Shown: positions 29,899 through 39,267, counted from the first letter of the stretch. The stretch is 64,000 nt of DNA from Arcanobacterium buesumense (GCF_012563545.1 NZ_CP050804.1:1612001-1676000), one strand, 5' to 3'. Numbers and translations: made by a program. The notes: generated from the letters alone by a model not told the origin.

Positions 29899-31455
29899 AT
29901 GGCTAATTCTTCATTAACAACTGCTGAACGCTCCGAGCTGCATAAGACTATTTGGCGTATTGCCAACGATTTGCGCGGTAGTGTTGACGGGTGGGATTTC
30001 AAATCTTACGTGTTGGGTCTTTTGTTTTATCGTTTCATTTCAGAAAACCTCACGAATTATTTGAATTCGATGGAGGAGGATCCTGATTTTGATTACACTT
30101 CGCTTCCGGACGAGGAAGCTGAGTTCGGCCGACAAGAAACAGTGAATGATAAGGGCTTTTTCATTCTTCCCAGTCAGCTTTTTGTCAACGTTAAAAAGCA
30201 TGCAGCCCAGAACGAGAATTTGAATGAAACTCTTGATTCGATTTTCAAGAGCATTGAAGGGTCTGCGATTGGTTCGTCTGCGGAAGACGATGTGAAGGGT
30301 TTATTCGCGGATATTGACGTTAATTCTGCGAAGCTTGGCCAAACAGTTATTGCTCGTAATGAAAAGCTCGTAAAACTACTCAACGCTATTGGTGATCTTC
30401 CACTGGGAAGTGCCGATACGCACGCGATTGATGCTTTTGGGGATGCATACGAGTATCTGATGACGATGTATGCGTCGTCTGCTGGTAAGTCTGGGGGTGA
30501 GTTTTTCACTCCACCTGAGGTCTCCGAGTTGCTTGCAAAATTGGCGGTTGTTGGTAAGACGTCGGTGAATAAGGCTTACGATCCGGCTTGCGGTTCTGGT
30601 TCTTTGCTTCTCAAGCTAAGCAAGGTTTTGGGTAAGGAAAATGTGCGTGGTGGTTATTTCGGCCAGGAAATTAACCTCACTACCTATAACTTGTGCCGTA
30701 TTAACATGTTTTTGCATGACATCAATTATTCAGAGTTCAGCATTGCGCATGGAGATACCCTCATTCATCCCCAACATTGGGATGATGAACCGTTTGAAGT
30801 GATTGTTTCTAACCCACCGTATTCGACAAAGTGGGTTGGTTCTGACGATGCGGCATTGATTAATGATGAACGCTTTGCTCCTGCGGGTGTTCTGGCCCCG
30901 AAGTCAAAAGCTGATCTTGCGTTCACGATGCATATTTTGAATTGGTTGGCTGTGGATGGCACTGCAGCTATCGTTCAGTTCCCTGGTGTCCTCTACCGTG
31001 GCGGTGCAGAAGCGAAGATTCGCCAATACTTGGTGGAGCATAATTTTGTGGATTCAATTATTCAGCTTCCACCAGATTTATTTTTTGGAACCACCATTCA
31101 AACGTGCATCATGACGTTGAAGAAGTCGAAGACTGATAACAATGTTGCGTTCATCGATGCTTCTGATTTGTTTGCTCGTTCCGGAAATAAGAACCAGTTG
31201 CGCGCCAGCGATCAGGAACAGATCCTGCAGTTCTATACGAATCGTGAATCAGTAGATCACCGAGTGGCGGTGGTTGATAATCGAACGATTGCTGAGAATG
31301 ATTACAACTTGTCTGTTTCTAGCTATGTGGAGCCGGAAGACACCACCGAAGTAATTGATATCGTTGAGCTCAATGCGCGTATCGAACAGATCGTCGCCCG
31401 ACAAACCGAGTTACGTACGCAAATCGATGAGATCGTGCGAGGTTTAGAACAATGA
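29899..31455 (+). CDS. hsdM: type I restriction-modification system, methylase subunit HsdM
   Basis: The N6-adenine DNA methyltransferase subunit of a type I R-M complex (M2S for modification, R2M2S for restriction). 518 residues. An HsdM N-terminal helical domain (WRIANDLRGSVDGWDFKSYVLGLLFYRFI) precedes the catalytic domain with AdoMet motif DPACGSGSLL at about residue 228 and the catalytic NPPYS near 305. A C-terminal coiled coil (TEVIDIVELNARIEQIV) should contact HsdS. No Shine-Dalgarno precedes the ATG at 29899. The stop overlaps the rhuM start by 4 bases (ATGA), so translation is coupled. Confidence 0.95.
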   Translation: MANSSLTTAERSELHKTIWRIANDLRGSVDGWDFKSYVLGLLFYRFISENLTNYLNSMEEDPDFDYTSLPDEEAEFGRQETVNDKGFFILPSQLFVNVKKHAAQNENLNETLDSIFKSIEGSAIGSSAEDDVKGLFADIDVNSAKLGQTVIARNEKLVKLLNAIGDLPLGSADTHAIDAFGDAYEYLMTMYASSAGKSGGEFFTPPEVSELLAKLAVVGKTSVNKAYDPACGSGSLLLKLSKVLGKENVRGGYFGQEINLTTYNLCRINMFLHDINYSEFSIAHGDTLIHPQHWDDEPFEVIVSNPPYSTKWVGSDDAALINDERFAPAGVLAPKSKADLAFTMHILNWLAVDGTAAIVQFPGVLYRGGAEAKIRQYLVEHNFVDSIIQLPPDLFFGTTIQTCIMTLKKSKTDNNVAFIDASDLFARSGNKNQLRASDQEQILQFYTNRESVDHRVAVVDNRTIAENDYNLSVSSYVEPEDTTEVIDIVELNARIEQIVARQTELRTQIDEIVRGLEQ

Positions 31456-32468
31456 CTAATCTTCCCGAACTTCCTGCTGGCGAGTTGCTCTTTTATTCTG
31501 ATGACGACGGCGATATTCAACTTCACGTCTATCTTGAAAACGAATCAGTTTGGCTCACCCAGGGTCAGATGGCTGAACTATTTCAACGCGATAAGTCTGT
31601 GATTTCTCGGCATATTAGAAACATTTTTACCGAGGGAGAGCTAGACGAACAGTCAGTTGTTGCAAATTTTGCAACAACTGCTGCAGATGGAAAATCATAC
31701 ACTGTCACCTATTACAATCTGGACGTTATTATTTCGGTGGGTTACCGCGTCAAGTCCTTAGCGGGAACAAAGTTCCGGCAGTGGGCAACCGGCAGGATTC
31801 GTGAATATATCGTGAAGGGATTCACGATGGATGATAAGAGGCTTGCTGATGGCCCCGATAAGTATTGGCGAGAGCTACTGGAGCGAATTCGCGACATTCG
31901 TTCCAGCGAACGACGCCTATACCAACAAGTACTGGATCTCTATGCCACGAGTGTAGATTACGACCCCAATACACCAGAAAGTCGTGAATTTTTCGCAACA
32001 ATTCAGAATAAACTTCACTATGCCGCGCATGGACATACAGCCGCAGAAATAATTTACAGTCGGGCAGATGCTTCGCAACCATACATGGGCCTTACAATAG
32101 TTGCCCATGACAATCCGCGCAGTAGTGATGTTGTTGTGGCGAAAAACTATTTGTCTGAGGAAGAAATCTCTCGATTGAACTTAATCGTGTCTGCCTATTT
32201 TGATGCTGCAGAGCTACGAGCAAAACTGCATCAAGTCACCCGAATGGCTGACTGGTTAACTCATCTAACTAATATGCTGCAAGCCATGGAAGCTCCTATT
32301 CTTTCAAACGCTGGGAAAATCTCGAAAAAGCAAGCAGACAATCATGCTCTCGCGGAGCTGAAAAAATATAAATCAAGAACTGCATCCCAAGTAACAGATG
32401 TGGATCGTGACTATCTTTCTTATATCAAGGATGCACAAAAGCGGGTGACAAAGAATGAACATCAATGA
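31452..32468 (+). CDS. rhuM: RhuM family protein inside the type I R-M operon
   Basis: A 338-residue RhuM-family protein. It has the family N-terminus (VWLTQGQMAELFQRDKSVISRHIRNIF, residues about 35-61, a DNA-binding-like helix-turn-helix) followed by YYNLDVIISVGYRVKS and FRQWATGRIREYIVKGF. The C-terminal half is charged and helical (NKLHYAAHGHTAAEII). RhuM proteins are often found among restriction and toxin-antitoxin loci, but their biochemical role is not established. It overlaps hsdM by 4 bases and hsdS by 14, so it is expressed with the restriction system; it may modulate the system or be a separate defence function (inference). Confidence 0.88.
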   Translation: MTNLPELPAGELLFYSDDDGDIQLHVYLENESVWLTQGQMAELFQRDKSVISRHIRNIFTEGELDEQSVVANFATTAADGKSYTVTYYNLDVIISVGYRVKSLAGTKFRQWATGRIREYIVKGFTMDDKRLADGPDKYWRELLERIRDIRSSERRLYQQVLDLYATSVDYDPNTPESREFFATIQNKLHYAAHGHTAAEIIYSRADASQPYMGLTIVAHDNPRSSDVVVAKNYLSEEEISRLNLIVSAYFDAAELRAKLHQVTRMADWLTHLTNMLQAMEAPILSNAGKISKKQADNHALAELKKYKSRTASQVTDVDRDYLSYIKDAQKRVTKNEHQ

Positions 32469-33684
32469 ACTATTAGCGCGGCTTTCTCCAACCGACATCC
32501 CTTTGCGAGTACTAGGTGAGGTGGCGGAGTTTTCGCGCGGAAATGGCCCCCAAAAAAAAGACCTGCAAACAACCGGAAACCCTTGTATACATTACGGCCA
32601 GATTTATACTCATTACCGTCATTCTACAAAGAAAACTATTTCATACGTATCCCAGTCCGTTTATGAAAAATCGAAGAAAGCCCAGACTGGTGATGTAATT
32701 ATCGCTGATACGAGTGAGAATAACGAAGATCTAGGAAAAGCTGTTGCATGGCTAGGGTCTACCCCTATTGCAGTGAGTAACCATACCCTGATTGCGAAGA
32801 CGAACTTAGTCCCGGAATATTTAGCATATTTTCTTGCATCTTCGAGTTTCGATCATCAAAAACGTCGTTTCATTACGGGGACAAAAGTTAGAACAATCTC
32901 CGCCAAATCTCTTTCTAAAATTATAATTCCTGTCCCTCCGCTTGACATACAGCGTGAAATTGTGAAAATTCTGGACATGTTCACGAACCTGGAAGCGGAG
33001 CTGGAAGCGGAGCTGGAAGCTCGGAAAAAACAATACCAGTTCTATCGCGATTCCTTGCTGACATTCCCACCTGAGGGGGGGCGAACGAGGTGGACGACCT
33101 TGGGTGAAATCGGCACCTTCTCTCGGGGAATTCCTATACAGAAGAAAGATTTCGTTGCCTCTGGAATACCAGCGGTGCACTACGGTGAAATCTATACTCA
33201 CTATGGGCTATCTACCACAAGAACACGCTCGCATATTCATTCCATTCCTATCGCTCCATCAAAACTGGCTAACTATGGAAACCTGATCATTGCAACTACC
33301 AGTGAAAATAGCCATGACCTAGCTAAATCACTTACGTGGCTAGGAGTTGAAAAACTTGCAGTCAGCAATGATGCACTAATATTTCGCCATGAATTGTTCC
33401 CAAACTATGTCTCGCACTTTTTTGCAAGTTGCCATTTCCACGGGCAGAAAAATCGACTCATAACCGGAACGAAAATTAAGCGTATTTCTGCAAAATCTTT
33501 ATCGCAAATCCGTATTCCCATACCATCTCTCGAAGAACAAAAGCGTATCGCTGACATTCTCGATAAATTCGATGCTCTTGTAAACGATATTTCGTCAGGT
33601 TTACCAGCCGAAATTCAAGCTCGCCGCCAACAGTACGAATACTATCGCGACGCCCTCCTATCATTCCCAACACCAGAAGAATAA
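32455..33684 (+). CDS. hsdS: type I restriction-modification specificity subunit HsdS
   Basis: Determines the DNA sequence recognised by the complex. 409 residues with two target-recognition domains (about 15-165 and 215-365), each followed by a conserved helix (about 170-205 and 375-405). The two domains are strikingly alike: FSRGNGPQKKD/FSRGIPIQKKD, HYGQIYTHY/HYGEIYTHY, RRFITGTKVRTISAKSLS/NRLITGTKIKRISAKSLS. Two similar domains should read the same half-site in opposite orientation, giving a near-palindromic bipartite target. The central helix carries a short LEAE repeat. HsdR begins 2 bases after the stop. Confidence 0.93.
   Translation: MNINELLARLSPTDIPLRVLGEVAEFSRGNGPQKKDLQTTGNPCIHYGQIYTHYRHSTKKTISYVSQSVYEKSKKAQTGDVIIADTSENNEDLGKAVAWLGSTPIAVSNHTLIAKTNLVPEYLAYFLASSSFDHQKRRFITGTKVRTISAKSLSKIIIPVPPLDIQREIVKILDMFTNLEAELEAELEARKKQYQFYRDSLLTFPPEGGRTRWTTLGEIGTFSRGIPIQKKDFVASGIPAVHYGEIYTHYGLSTTRTRSHIHSIPIAPSKLANYGNLIIATTSENSHDLAKSLTWLGVEKLAVSNDALIFRHELFPNYVSHFFASCHFHGQKNRLITGTKIKRISAKSLSQIRIPIPSLEEQKRIADILDKFDALVNDISSGLPAEIQARRQQYEYYRDALLSFPTPEE
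32989..33024 (+). repeat. 12-bp repeats in the hsdS central helix
   Basis: CTGGAAGCGGAG at 32989-33000 and 33001-33012, then a partial copy CTGGAAGCTCGG. They encode repeated LEAE in the spacer helix between target-recognition domains. In EcoR124I, change in the number of a similar 4-residue repeat changes the spacer length of the DNA target. Confidence 0.85.
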
Positions 33685-33686
33685 AC

Positions 33687-36600
33687 ATGACCGAGCCAAG
33701 TTCTGCATACCGCTACTCCCCTGTTGTTGTTCGTGACGACGCCACCGTCGTCGCCAAATACGAACCCGAACAAAAACGCTCCGACCAATATCAAACCGAA
33801 GCGCAGCTCGAAGAAGCATTCATTGCCCAGCTACAACGGCAAGCCTACGAACGCCTATCGATCACAAGCGAAGCAGAACTCATCGCCAACCTACGAACCC
33901 AACTCGAACTCCTCAACGACATCACCTTCAGCGACACCGAATGGCAACAATTCTTCACCCAATCCATCGCCAACAAAAACGAAGGAATCGTTGAGAAAAC
34001 ACAAAAACTCCAAGCAGACGGACACATCCAACCCCTCATCCGTGACGACGGCAGTGTCAAAAACATTCTGCTCATCAACAAAAAACATATCCACGCCAAC
34101 CGCGTCCAAGTCCTCAACCAATACGAAGCAACCGGCACATACGACAACCGTTACGACGTAACAATTCTGGTCAACGGCCTCCCGCTCGTACACGTCGAAC
34201 TCAAACGCCGAGGCGTAAACCTACGCGAAGCATTCAACCAAATTAACCGCTACCAACGAGACTCATTCTGGGCAGGCAGCGGACTATACGAGTACATTCA
34301 GATCTTCGTCATTTCCAACGGCACCCGAACCAAATATTATTCAAACACCACCCGTGCCGGCGTAATCAACGAAAACAAAGACAAAAAGAACTCAAAGAAA
34401 ACATCGAACTCGTACGCCTTCACAATCTGGTGGGCCGACGCCGAAAACAACGTCATCGACGACCTCATGGACTTCGCCAAAACCTTCTTCGCAAAACACA
34501 GCCTGCTCAACATTCTGACCAAATACTGCGTATTCAACACCGAGCAAACACTGCTCGTCATGCGCCCATACCAGATCGTCGCCACCGAACGAATCCTCAA
34601 CCGCGTCCTCACATCCACCAACAGTAAAACCTGGGGAACTACCCAGGCCGGTGGCTACATTTGGCACACCACAGGCTCAGGAAAAACCCTCACCAGTTTC
34701 AAAACTGCTCAACTAGCCACCAAGCTAGAAGGAATAGATAAAGTACTCTTCGTCGTCGACCGGAAAGATCTCGACTTCCAAACCATCCGTGAATACAACC
34801 GCTTCCAAAAAGACGCAGTATCTGGAAATGCTTCCACTGCAGCATTAAAGGCACAACTCGAAAATCCAGATACTAAAATCGTTGTCACCACAATCCAAAA
34901 ACTCTCCATCTTCGTCAAAAACAACGCCCAACATGACGTGTACGGCAAACACGTCGTCATCATTTTCGACGAATGCCACCGCTCCCAATTCGGAGACATG
35001 CACAAAGCAATCCGTAAATCATTCAAGCGCTACCACCTCTTCGGATTCACCGGCACCCCCATCTTCGCCGTGAACTCCCCAAGCACGTCAAAAACCAACC
35101 TACGCACAACAGAACAAGTATTCGGCGACAAGCTACACACCTACACCATCGTTGACGCAATCAACGACAAAAACGTGCTGCCCTTCCGGATTGACTATAT
35201 CAACACCATTAAAGCCAAAGACATTAATTCTACAGTCGACGTTGCCGGCATAGAAACCGAGACAGCACTACTCAATATCGACCGCATTCGCACAATCACT
35301 GACTACATCCTCGATCACTTCGCACATAAAACCAAACGCAATACGAGTTACTCAAGGAACGGCACCCGAATACGCGGATTCAACTCCATCCTCACCTGCA
35401 GCTCTATCGACGCTGCAAAAATGTATTACAACGCCTTCCAACTCGCCCAAGCCGAACGAGCAGCACAAAATCCAGGCTACGATCCACTAAAAATCGCGAT
35501 CATTTACAGCTACGCACCAAACGAAGAAGACCCAGACGAACAAACCACCGGCCTGCCACGCGAAGAATCACTCGACGCCGACAAGCTCGACGCCTCATCA
35601 CGAGAATTCCTCGACGACGCCATCTCCGACTACAACGACATGTTCGGATCCTCGTTCTCCACATACGGTAATAGTTTCGAAAACTATTACAAAGACGTCT
35701 CGAAGAACCTCAAAGAACAAAAACTCGACATGCTCATCGTCGTCGACATGTTCCTCACCGGATTCGACGCCCCCACCCTCAACACACTATGGGTGGACAA
35801 AAACCTGCGCTCACACGGATTAATCCAAGCATTCTCGCGCACCAACCGTATCCTCAACTCCGTCAAAGCATACGGAAATATCGTCTGCTTCCGAAACCTT
35901 GAAGAAGAAACCGATGCTGCACTCGAACTCTTCGGCAACAAAAAAGCCGGCGGAATCGTACTACTCAAGAGCTTCAACGAATACTACGCAAGCTACCAGG
36001 AAAAGATCGCCGAACTACACAAAAATTTCCCGCTAGATAAGCAAATCCTTGGCGAGAAAAAACAAAAAGAATTCGTCGGACTATGGGGTTCCCTGCTCAG
36101 ACTCGTCAACATATTGTCATCCTTCGACGAATTCAACGACGTCGAACGGCTAGACCCACGCTCCGAACAAGACTATCAATCTATCTACCTCGAGCTATAC
36201 GAAGATTTCCGACGGAAAGCCAAGGCAGACAAAGAATCAATCGCCGACGACGTCGTCTTCGAAATCGAACTCGCTAAACAAGTCGAAGTCAACGTCGACT
36301 ACATTCTGCGACGCGTCAGCGAAGCCCTCGAACGCAACGGCGGCGCACTCGACAAAGAAATACGAGCAGACATCACCCGCTCCATCAACGCCTCGCCTAC
36401 CCTACACAACAAGCGTGATCTCATCGAAGCCTTCCTCGCCCACATAAACGTAGCCGAACTCGGCAGTAATGGACGTGTAGACGAAGAATGGAGCAAGTTC
36501 ATACGCGAACGGTTCGTCGAAGAACTCAACGCGGTAATAGAAACCGAAAAACTCAAGCCCGCACTAACCACCGATCTCGTCACCAACGTGATGAAAGATG

Positions 36601-36755
36601 GCGCTGACATTCCAGCCGACGGCACTGCCATCTCCAACATCATGCCGCCGATCTCACGGTTCCGAAAAGACAACCAACGCGGCCTCAAACGTGAACGCGT
36701 AGTCTCCCAACTCCAAGCATTCATTGAGCGATTCCGCGGGCTGGGAGGGGAATAG
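33687..36755 (+). CDS. hsdR: type I restriction endonuclease subunit HsdR
   Basis: The motor and nuclease subunit of the complex, 1022 residues. An N-terminal PD-(D/E)xK nuclease domain has HVELKRRGVNLREAFNQI (about 168-185). Two RecA-like helicase domains follow: Walker A TTGSGKT at about 330, FDECHRSQFGD near 427, FGFTGTPIF at about 452, and downstream motifs VVDMFLTGFDAPTL and AFSRTNRI (about 685-720). The C-terminal third is helical. Third codon positions here are mostly C and A, unlike T-rich hsdM/rhuM/hsdS, so the gene may have a separate history. The last gene of the operon; about 640 bases without genes follow. Confidence 0.95.
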   Translation: MTEPSSAYRYSPVVVRDDATVVAKYEPEQKRSDQYQTEAQLEEAFIAQLQRQAYERLSITSEAELIANLRTQLELLNDITFSDTEWQQFFTQSIANKNEGIVEKTQKLQADGHIQPLIRDDGSVKNILLINKKHIHANRVQVLNQYEATGTYDNRYDVTILVNGLPLVHVELKRRGVNLREAFNQINRYQRDSFWAGSGLYEYIQIFVISNGTRTKYYSNTTRAGVINENKDKKNSKKTSNSYAFTIWWADAENNVIDDLMDFAKTFFAKHSLLNILTKYCVFNTEQTLLVMRPYQIVATERILNRVLTSTNSKTWGTTQAGGYIWHTTGSGKTLTSFKTAQLATKLEGIDKVLFVVDRKDLDFQTIREYNRFQKDAVSGNASTAALKAQLENPDTKIVVTTIQKLSIFVKNNAQHDVYGKHVVIIFDECHRSQFGDMHKAIRKSFKRYHLFGFTGTPIFAVNSPSTSKTNLRTTEQVFGDKLHTYTIVDAINDKNVLPFRIDYINTIKAKDINSTVDVAGIETETALLNIDRIRTITDYILDHFAHKTKRNTSYSRNGTRIRGFNSILTCSSIDAAKMYYNAFQLAQAERAAQNPGYDPLKIAIIYSYAPNEEDPDEQTTGLPREESLDADKLDASSREFLDDAISDYNDMFGSSFSTYGNSFENYYKDVSKNLKEQKLDMLIVVDMFLTGFDAPTLNTLWVDKNLRSHGLIQAFSRTNRILNSVKAYGNIVCFRNLEEETDAALELFGNKKAGGIVLLKSFNEYYASYQEKIAELHKNFPLDKQILGEKKQKEFVGLWGSLLRLVNILSSFDEFNDVERLDPRSEQDYQSIYLELYEDFRRKAKADKESIADDVVFEIELAKQVEVNVDYILRRVSEALERNGGALDKEIRADITRSINASPTLHNKRDLIEAFLAHINVAELGSNGRVDEEWSKFIRERFVEELNAVIETEKLKPALTTDLVTNVMKDGADIPADGTAISNIMPPISRFRKDNQRGLKRERVVSQLQAFIERFRGLGGE

Positions 36756-37399
36756 GCCGAGCTCTAGTGATGGCGAAAAAGATAGGTTAAGAATAACCAA
36801 CGGTCATGGGCTCAGCAGACTCTGCCAACTTTGATACCGTACTTCGTCAGCGACTATACCTGTAAACAACATGACCGGTTCTGGCGCTCTCTACGGAAAG
36901 TCCAGGGCCGGCTCTTGCTCATACATGCGCCAATGTTTCAGTAGTTTCACGTCTGGCAACCTGCTCTAGAATTGTCCACAAAGCAAATTACCTACCACAA
37001 TAATTAAAATTTTGTTTGTAGCTACTCCATTCATATTTCTCTTACGAGCTAAATCTGGCGTATACAAAGTAAACACAGAGCAATAACCAGTTCATACACA
37101 CAAATCGTTATGGTTCTATCTTTGCTCTTATCTCCATAAATTCTCAAAAATGATTCCACTACGGTTCTTTACACAACCGGCACTTACCAAATCAATATAC
37201 TCAGCTTCCAGTGCTATCACTGAATAAACGCCAGTCCCCCTCACCTACTGCCCACCAAAACAATCCGAGCCGCCCTTGCGCAACCTGATCATGTATGTCA
37301 TACCTTAACTTCACTACACGTTTCCACAAGTCAGCACCATAAGAAAATCCTGGGGTGATGAAGCAAAAGCTCAATCGCCCCAGGATTTGTACGATTGCC
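36756..37399. other. gene-poor A+T-rich region after hsdR
   Basis: About 640 bases. No complete gene; short frames have no support. The only confident element is the terminator at 37345-37387. It marks the boundary between the restriction operon and the metPS operon, and could contain degraded sequence. Confidence 0.5.
37345..37387 (-). terminator. terminator after metS
   Basis: AAATCCTGGGG (37345-37355) pairs with CCCCAGGATTT (37377-37387 region), loop about 22 bases. Lies 13 bases downstream of metS. Confidence 0.8.
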
Positions 37400-37534
37400 T
37401 TAGTCGTTTTCGATTGTGCCAATCTTTCCAGAAGATTCATCTGGATGGGTAGCCATCAAATATGCTCCGATTGCTAAACCACCACCAACGATTCCTAAAT
37501 AGACCACCATCATAATGATTGCTGAAACGCTCAT
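37400..37534 (-). CDS. metS: MetS-like small subunit of the NSS amino acid importer
   Basis: A 44-residue membrane peptide, too short for most gene finders. It reads MSVSAIIMMVVYLGIVGGG at the start, one hydrophobic helix, then an acidic tail ending GKIGTIEND. It matches the size and layout of MetS, the small subunit that, in Corynebacterium glutamicum, is needed by MetP for sodium-coupled methionine and alanine uptake. The ATG overlaps the transporter stop by 4 bases (ATGA), so the two are translationally coupled. A terminator follows. Confidence 0.85.
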   Translation of the reverse strand: MSVSAIIMMVVYLGIVGGGLAIGAYLMATHPDESSGKIGTIEND

Positions 37535-39138
37535 GCCCGGTCTCCTTCCATCAACTCGTCCTTGTACTCTTCTTGCGCGTAAACACTAGCCGGATTCGGT
37601 TGCCCATACGGCCGTTCAACATCGAAATCGTATTCAGCCGGAGCCTCCAGCTTCGTATCTTTCGACCACGGCAACTTACTCATCACAAGCGCCGAAACCC
37701 AGATCAAGCCAGCCAATCCCCAGCCATAAACCAGCAACTGAATACTTGAATAGTCGCCATACGGATGAGTGAGCAATTCACGAGTATCACCAATCATCGT
37801 CACTGCAAGTACCATCGGAGTCAACACCCCAACGGTACCGATCCACCAACCCCGCGTCGGAATCGTAGAAATCGCATCCAAGTGGCGAGAAAGAACCGGG
37901 AACATACGCATTCCCCAACCGACCACCAGCAAAGTAACCAACGCAATCAACGCGATACCGAAAACGTTAACGAATCGATCCATGATATCTAAGGTTGCCA
38001 AGCCCGTAACCGAGGAGAATAACGTCACCGAGATAACCGCAGCAGAACCGCCAACAATCATCACCGACTTACGACGGCTCCAGCCAAACTTATCCATACC
38101 AGAAGAAATAGGAACTTCAATCACTGAGAACATCGAAGTGAAACCAGCTAAGAACAACGAACCAAAGAACAAAACACCAAAGACTGGGCCACCGGGCATC
38201 AACGAGATGATCTTCGGGAACGCAATAAACGCCATTCCGATACCAGAGGAAACCACGTCACCAACTTCTTGACCAGAATTCATTGCCATATAGCCCAACA
38301 CTGAGAACACACCAATACCGGCAAGCACCTCAAAAGATGAGTTAGCAAAAGCAACCGTCCACGCCGTCGTCGTCACATCTGTACGACGCTTCAAATACGA
38401 TGCCTGGGTAAGCATAATTCCAAACCCAACCGCGATCGAATAGAAGATCTGACCATAGCCAGCCATCCATACGGACGGTTTCAACAAAGCCGACCAATCT
38501 GGGCTAAAGAACGTGTCTAAACCGGCTGCTGCCCCTGGCAAGAACAATGCCCGCACCGTGATGGCTAAGAACAAAACAACCAAAAGTGGCACGGCGATCC
38601 TCGAAACCTTACCAACACCATGCTCAACACCTTGTGCCATCACAAATAACAGCACCAGCCACACCAGCGATAAAACAATCGTCAAATGCGGTAAATATCC
38701 GCCACCGAATACTTGAGTGTTATCAACTTGCAAGAAGTCGTTAATGAAGAACGCCTCCGGGTCATCACCCCACGCCAAGGTCATGGAATAGTAAGCGTAG
38801 AACGCAGCCCACGCCAAAATCGCCATATAGTACACGCCAATAAAATACGTTACTGCGGTCTGCACCCAGCCGAGCACTTCAGCCCGCCGGGACACCCGCC
38901 GGAATGCCAACGGTGGCGCGCCACGGAACCGATGCCCGATTGCATAATCAAAGAACAACATAGCAATGCCGCCCGTAACCAGTGCAACGACGTAAGGAAT
39001 CAGGAACGCCCCACCACCATTTTCATACGCAATATAGGGAAAGCGCCATATATTTCCCAAGCCAATGGCCGAGCCAATCGCCGCAGCTAAAAACACTGTG
39101 CGCGACGACCAGATTTCTCTTCCTGTTGTTGTAGACAT
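37531..39138 (-). CDS. metP: NSS-family sodium-dependent amino acid importer (MetP-like)
   Basis: A 535-residue sodium:neurotransmitter symporter family transporter with about 12 helices. The first-helix signature AIGSAIGLGNIWRFPYIAYENGGGAFLIPY at about residues 19-48 carries the Na+/substrate site; further helices follow, and the C-terminal tail is acidic (EAPAEYDFDVERP). The tiny downstream gene is a MetS-type subunit, so methionine/alanine is the likely substrate (inferred from this pairing). Upstream lie a structured leader and a terminator, pointing to transcription attenuation. Confidence 0.9.
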   Translation of the reverse strand: MSTTTGREIWSSRTVFLAAAIGSAIGLGNIWRFPYIAYENGGGAFLIPYVVALVTGGIAMLFFDYAIGHRFRGAPPLAFRRVSRRAEVLGWVQTAVTYFIGVYYMAILAWAAFYAYYSMTLAWGDDPEAFFINDFLQVDNTQVFGGGYLPHLTIVLSLVWLVLLFVMAQGVEHGVGKVSRIAVPLLVVLFLAITVRALFLPGAAAGLDTFFSPDWSALLKPSVWMAGYGQIFYSIAVGFGIMLTQASYLKRRTDVTTTAWTVAFANSSFEVLAGIGVFSVLGYMAMNSGQEVGDVVSSGIGMAFIAFPKIISLMPGGPVFGVLFFGSLFLAGFTSMFSVIEVPISSGMDKFGWSRRKSVMIVGGSAAVISVTLFSSVTGLATLDIMDRFVNVFGIALIALVTLLVVGWGMRMFPVLSRHLDAISTIPTRGWWIGTVGVLTPMVLAVTMIGDTRELLTHPYGDYSSIQLLVYGWGLAGLIWVSALVMSKLPWSKDTKLEAPAEYDFDVERPYGQPNPASVYAQEEYKDELMEGDRA

Positions 39139-39187
39139 AAAAATACCTTTTCGGTAGTAATGGATTAATTCATCGAATGTCGATATG

Positions 39188-39267
39188 AAAAAACCCCGGC
39201 CTGTCTGTTCGGTTCCGGGGTGGGGTGCGCAGGACTGCGGATGGCGGCTTCTCTAGCCTGCACACCC
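39188..39267 (-). promoter_or_regulatory. structured leader with terminator upstream of metP
   Basis: On the minus strand, GGGTGTGCAGG (39267-39257) pairs with CCTGCGCACCC (39233-39223) as an 11-bp stem with one wobble, and an inner GGCT/AGCC can compete. It is followed by a terminator: CCCCGG (39220-39215) with CCGGGG (39199-39194) and T6. CACCC copies between them could pair with GGGTG instead, forming an alternative fold. This is the layout of an attenuator; I cannot assign it to a known riboswitch class. Confidence 0.6.

Noticed and set aside
26255-37399. Searched for an integrase, insertion sequence or att repeats that would mark a mobile island.
   Set aside because: No transposase or integrase motif and no flanking direct repeats were recognised by eye.
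37201-37440. 79-codon minus-strand frame downstream of metP.
   Set aside because: It overlaps metS and the metS terminator in another frame; only the terminal part looks protein-like, with no start.
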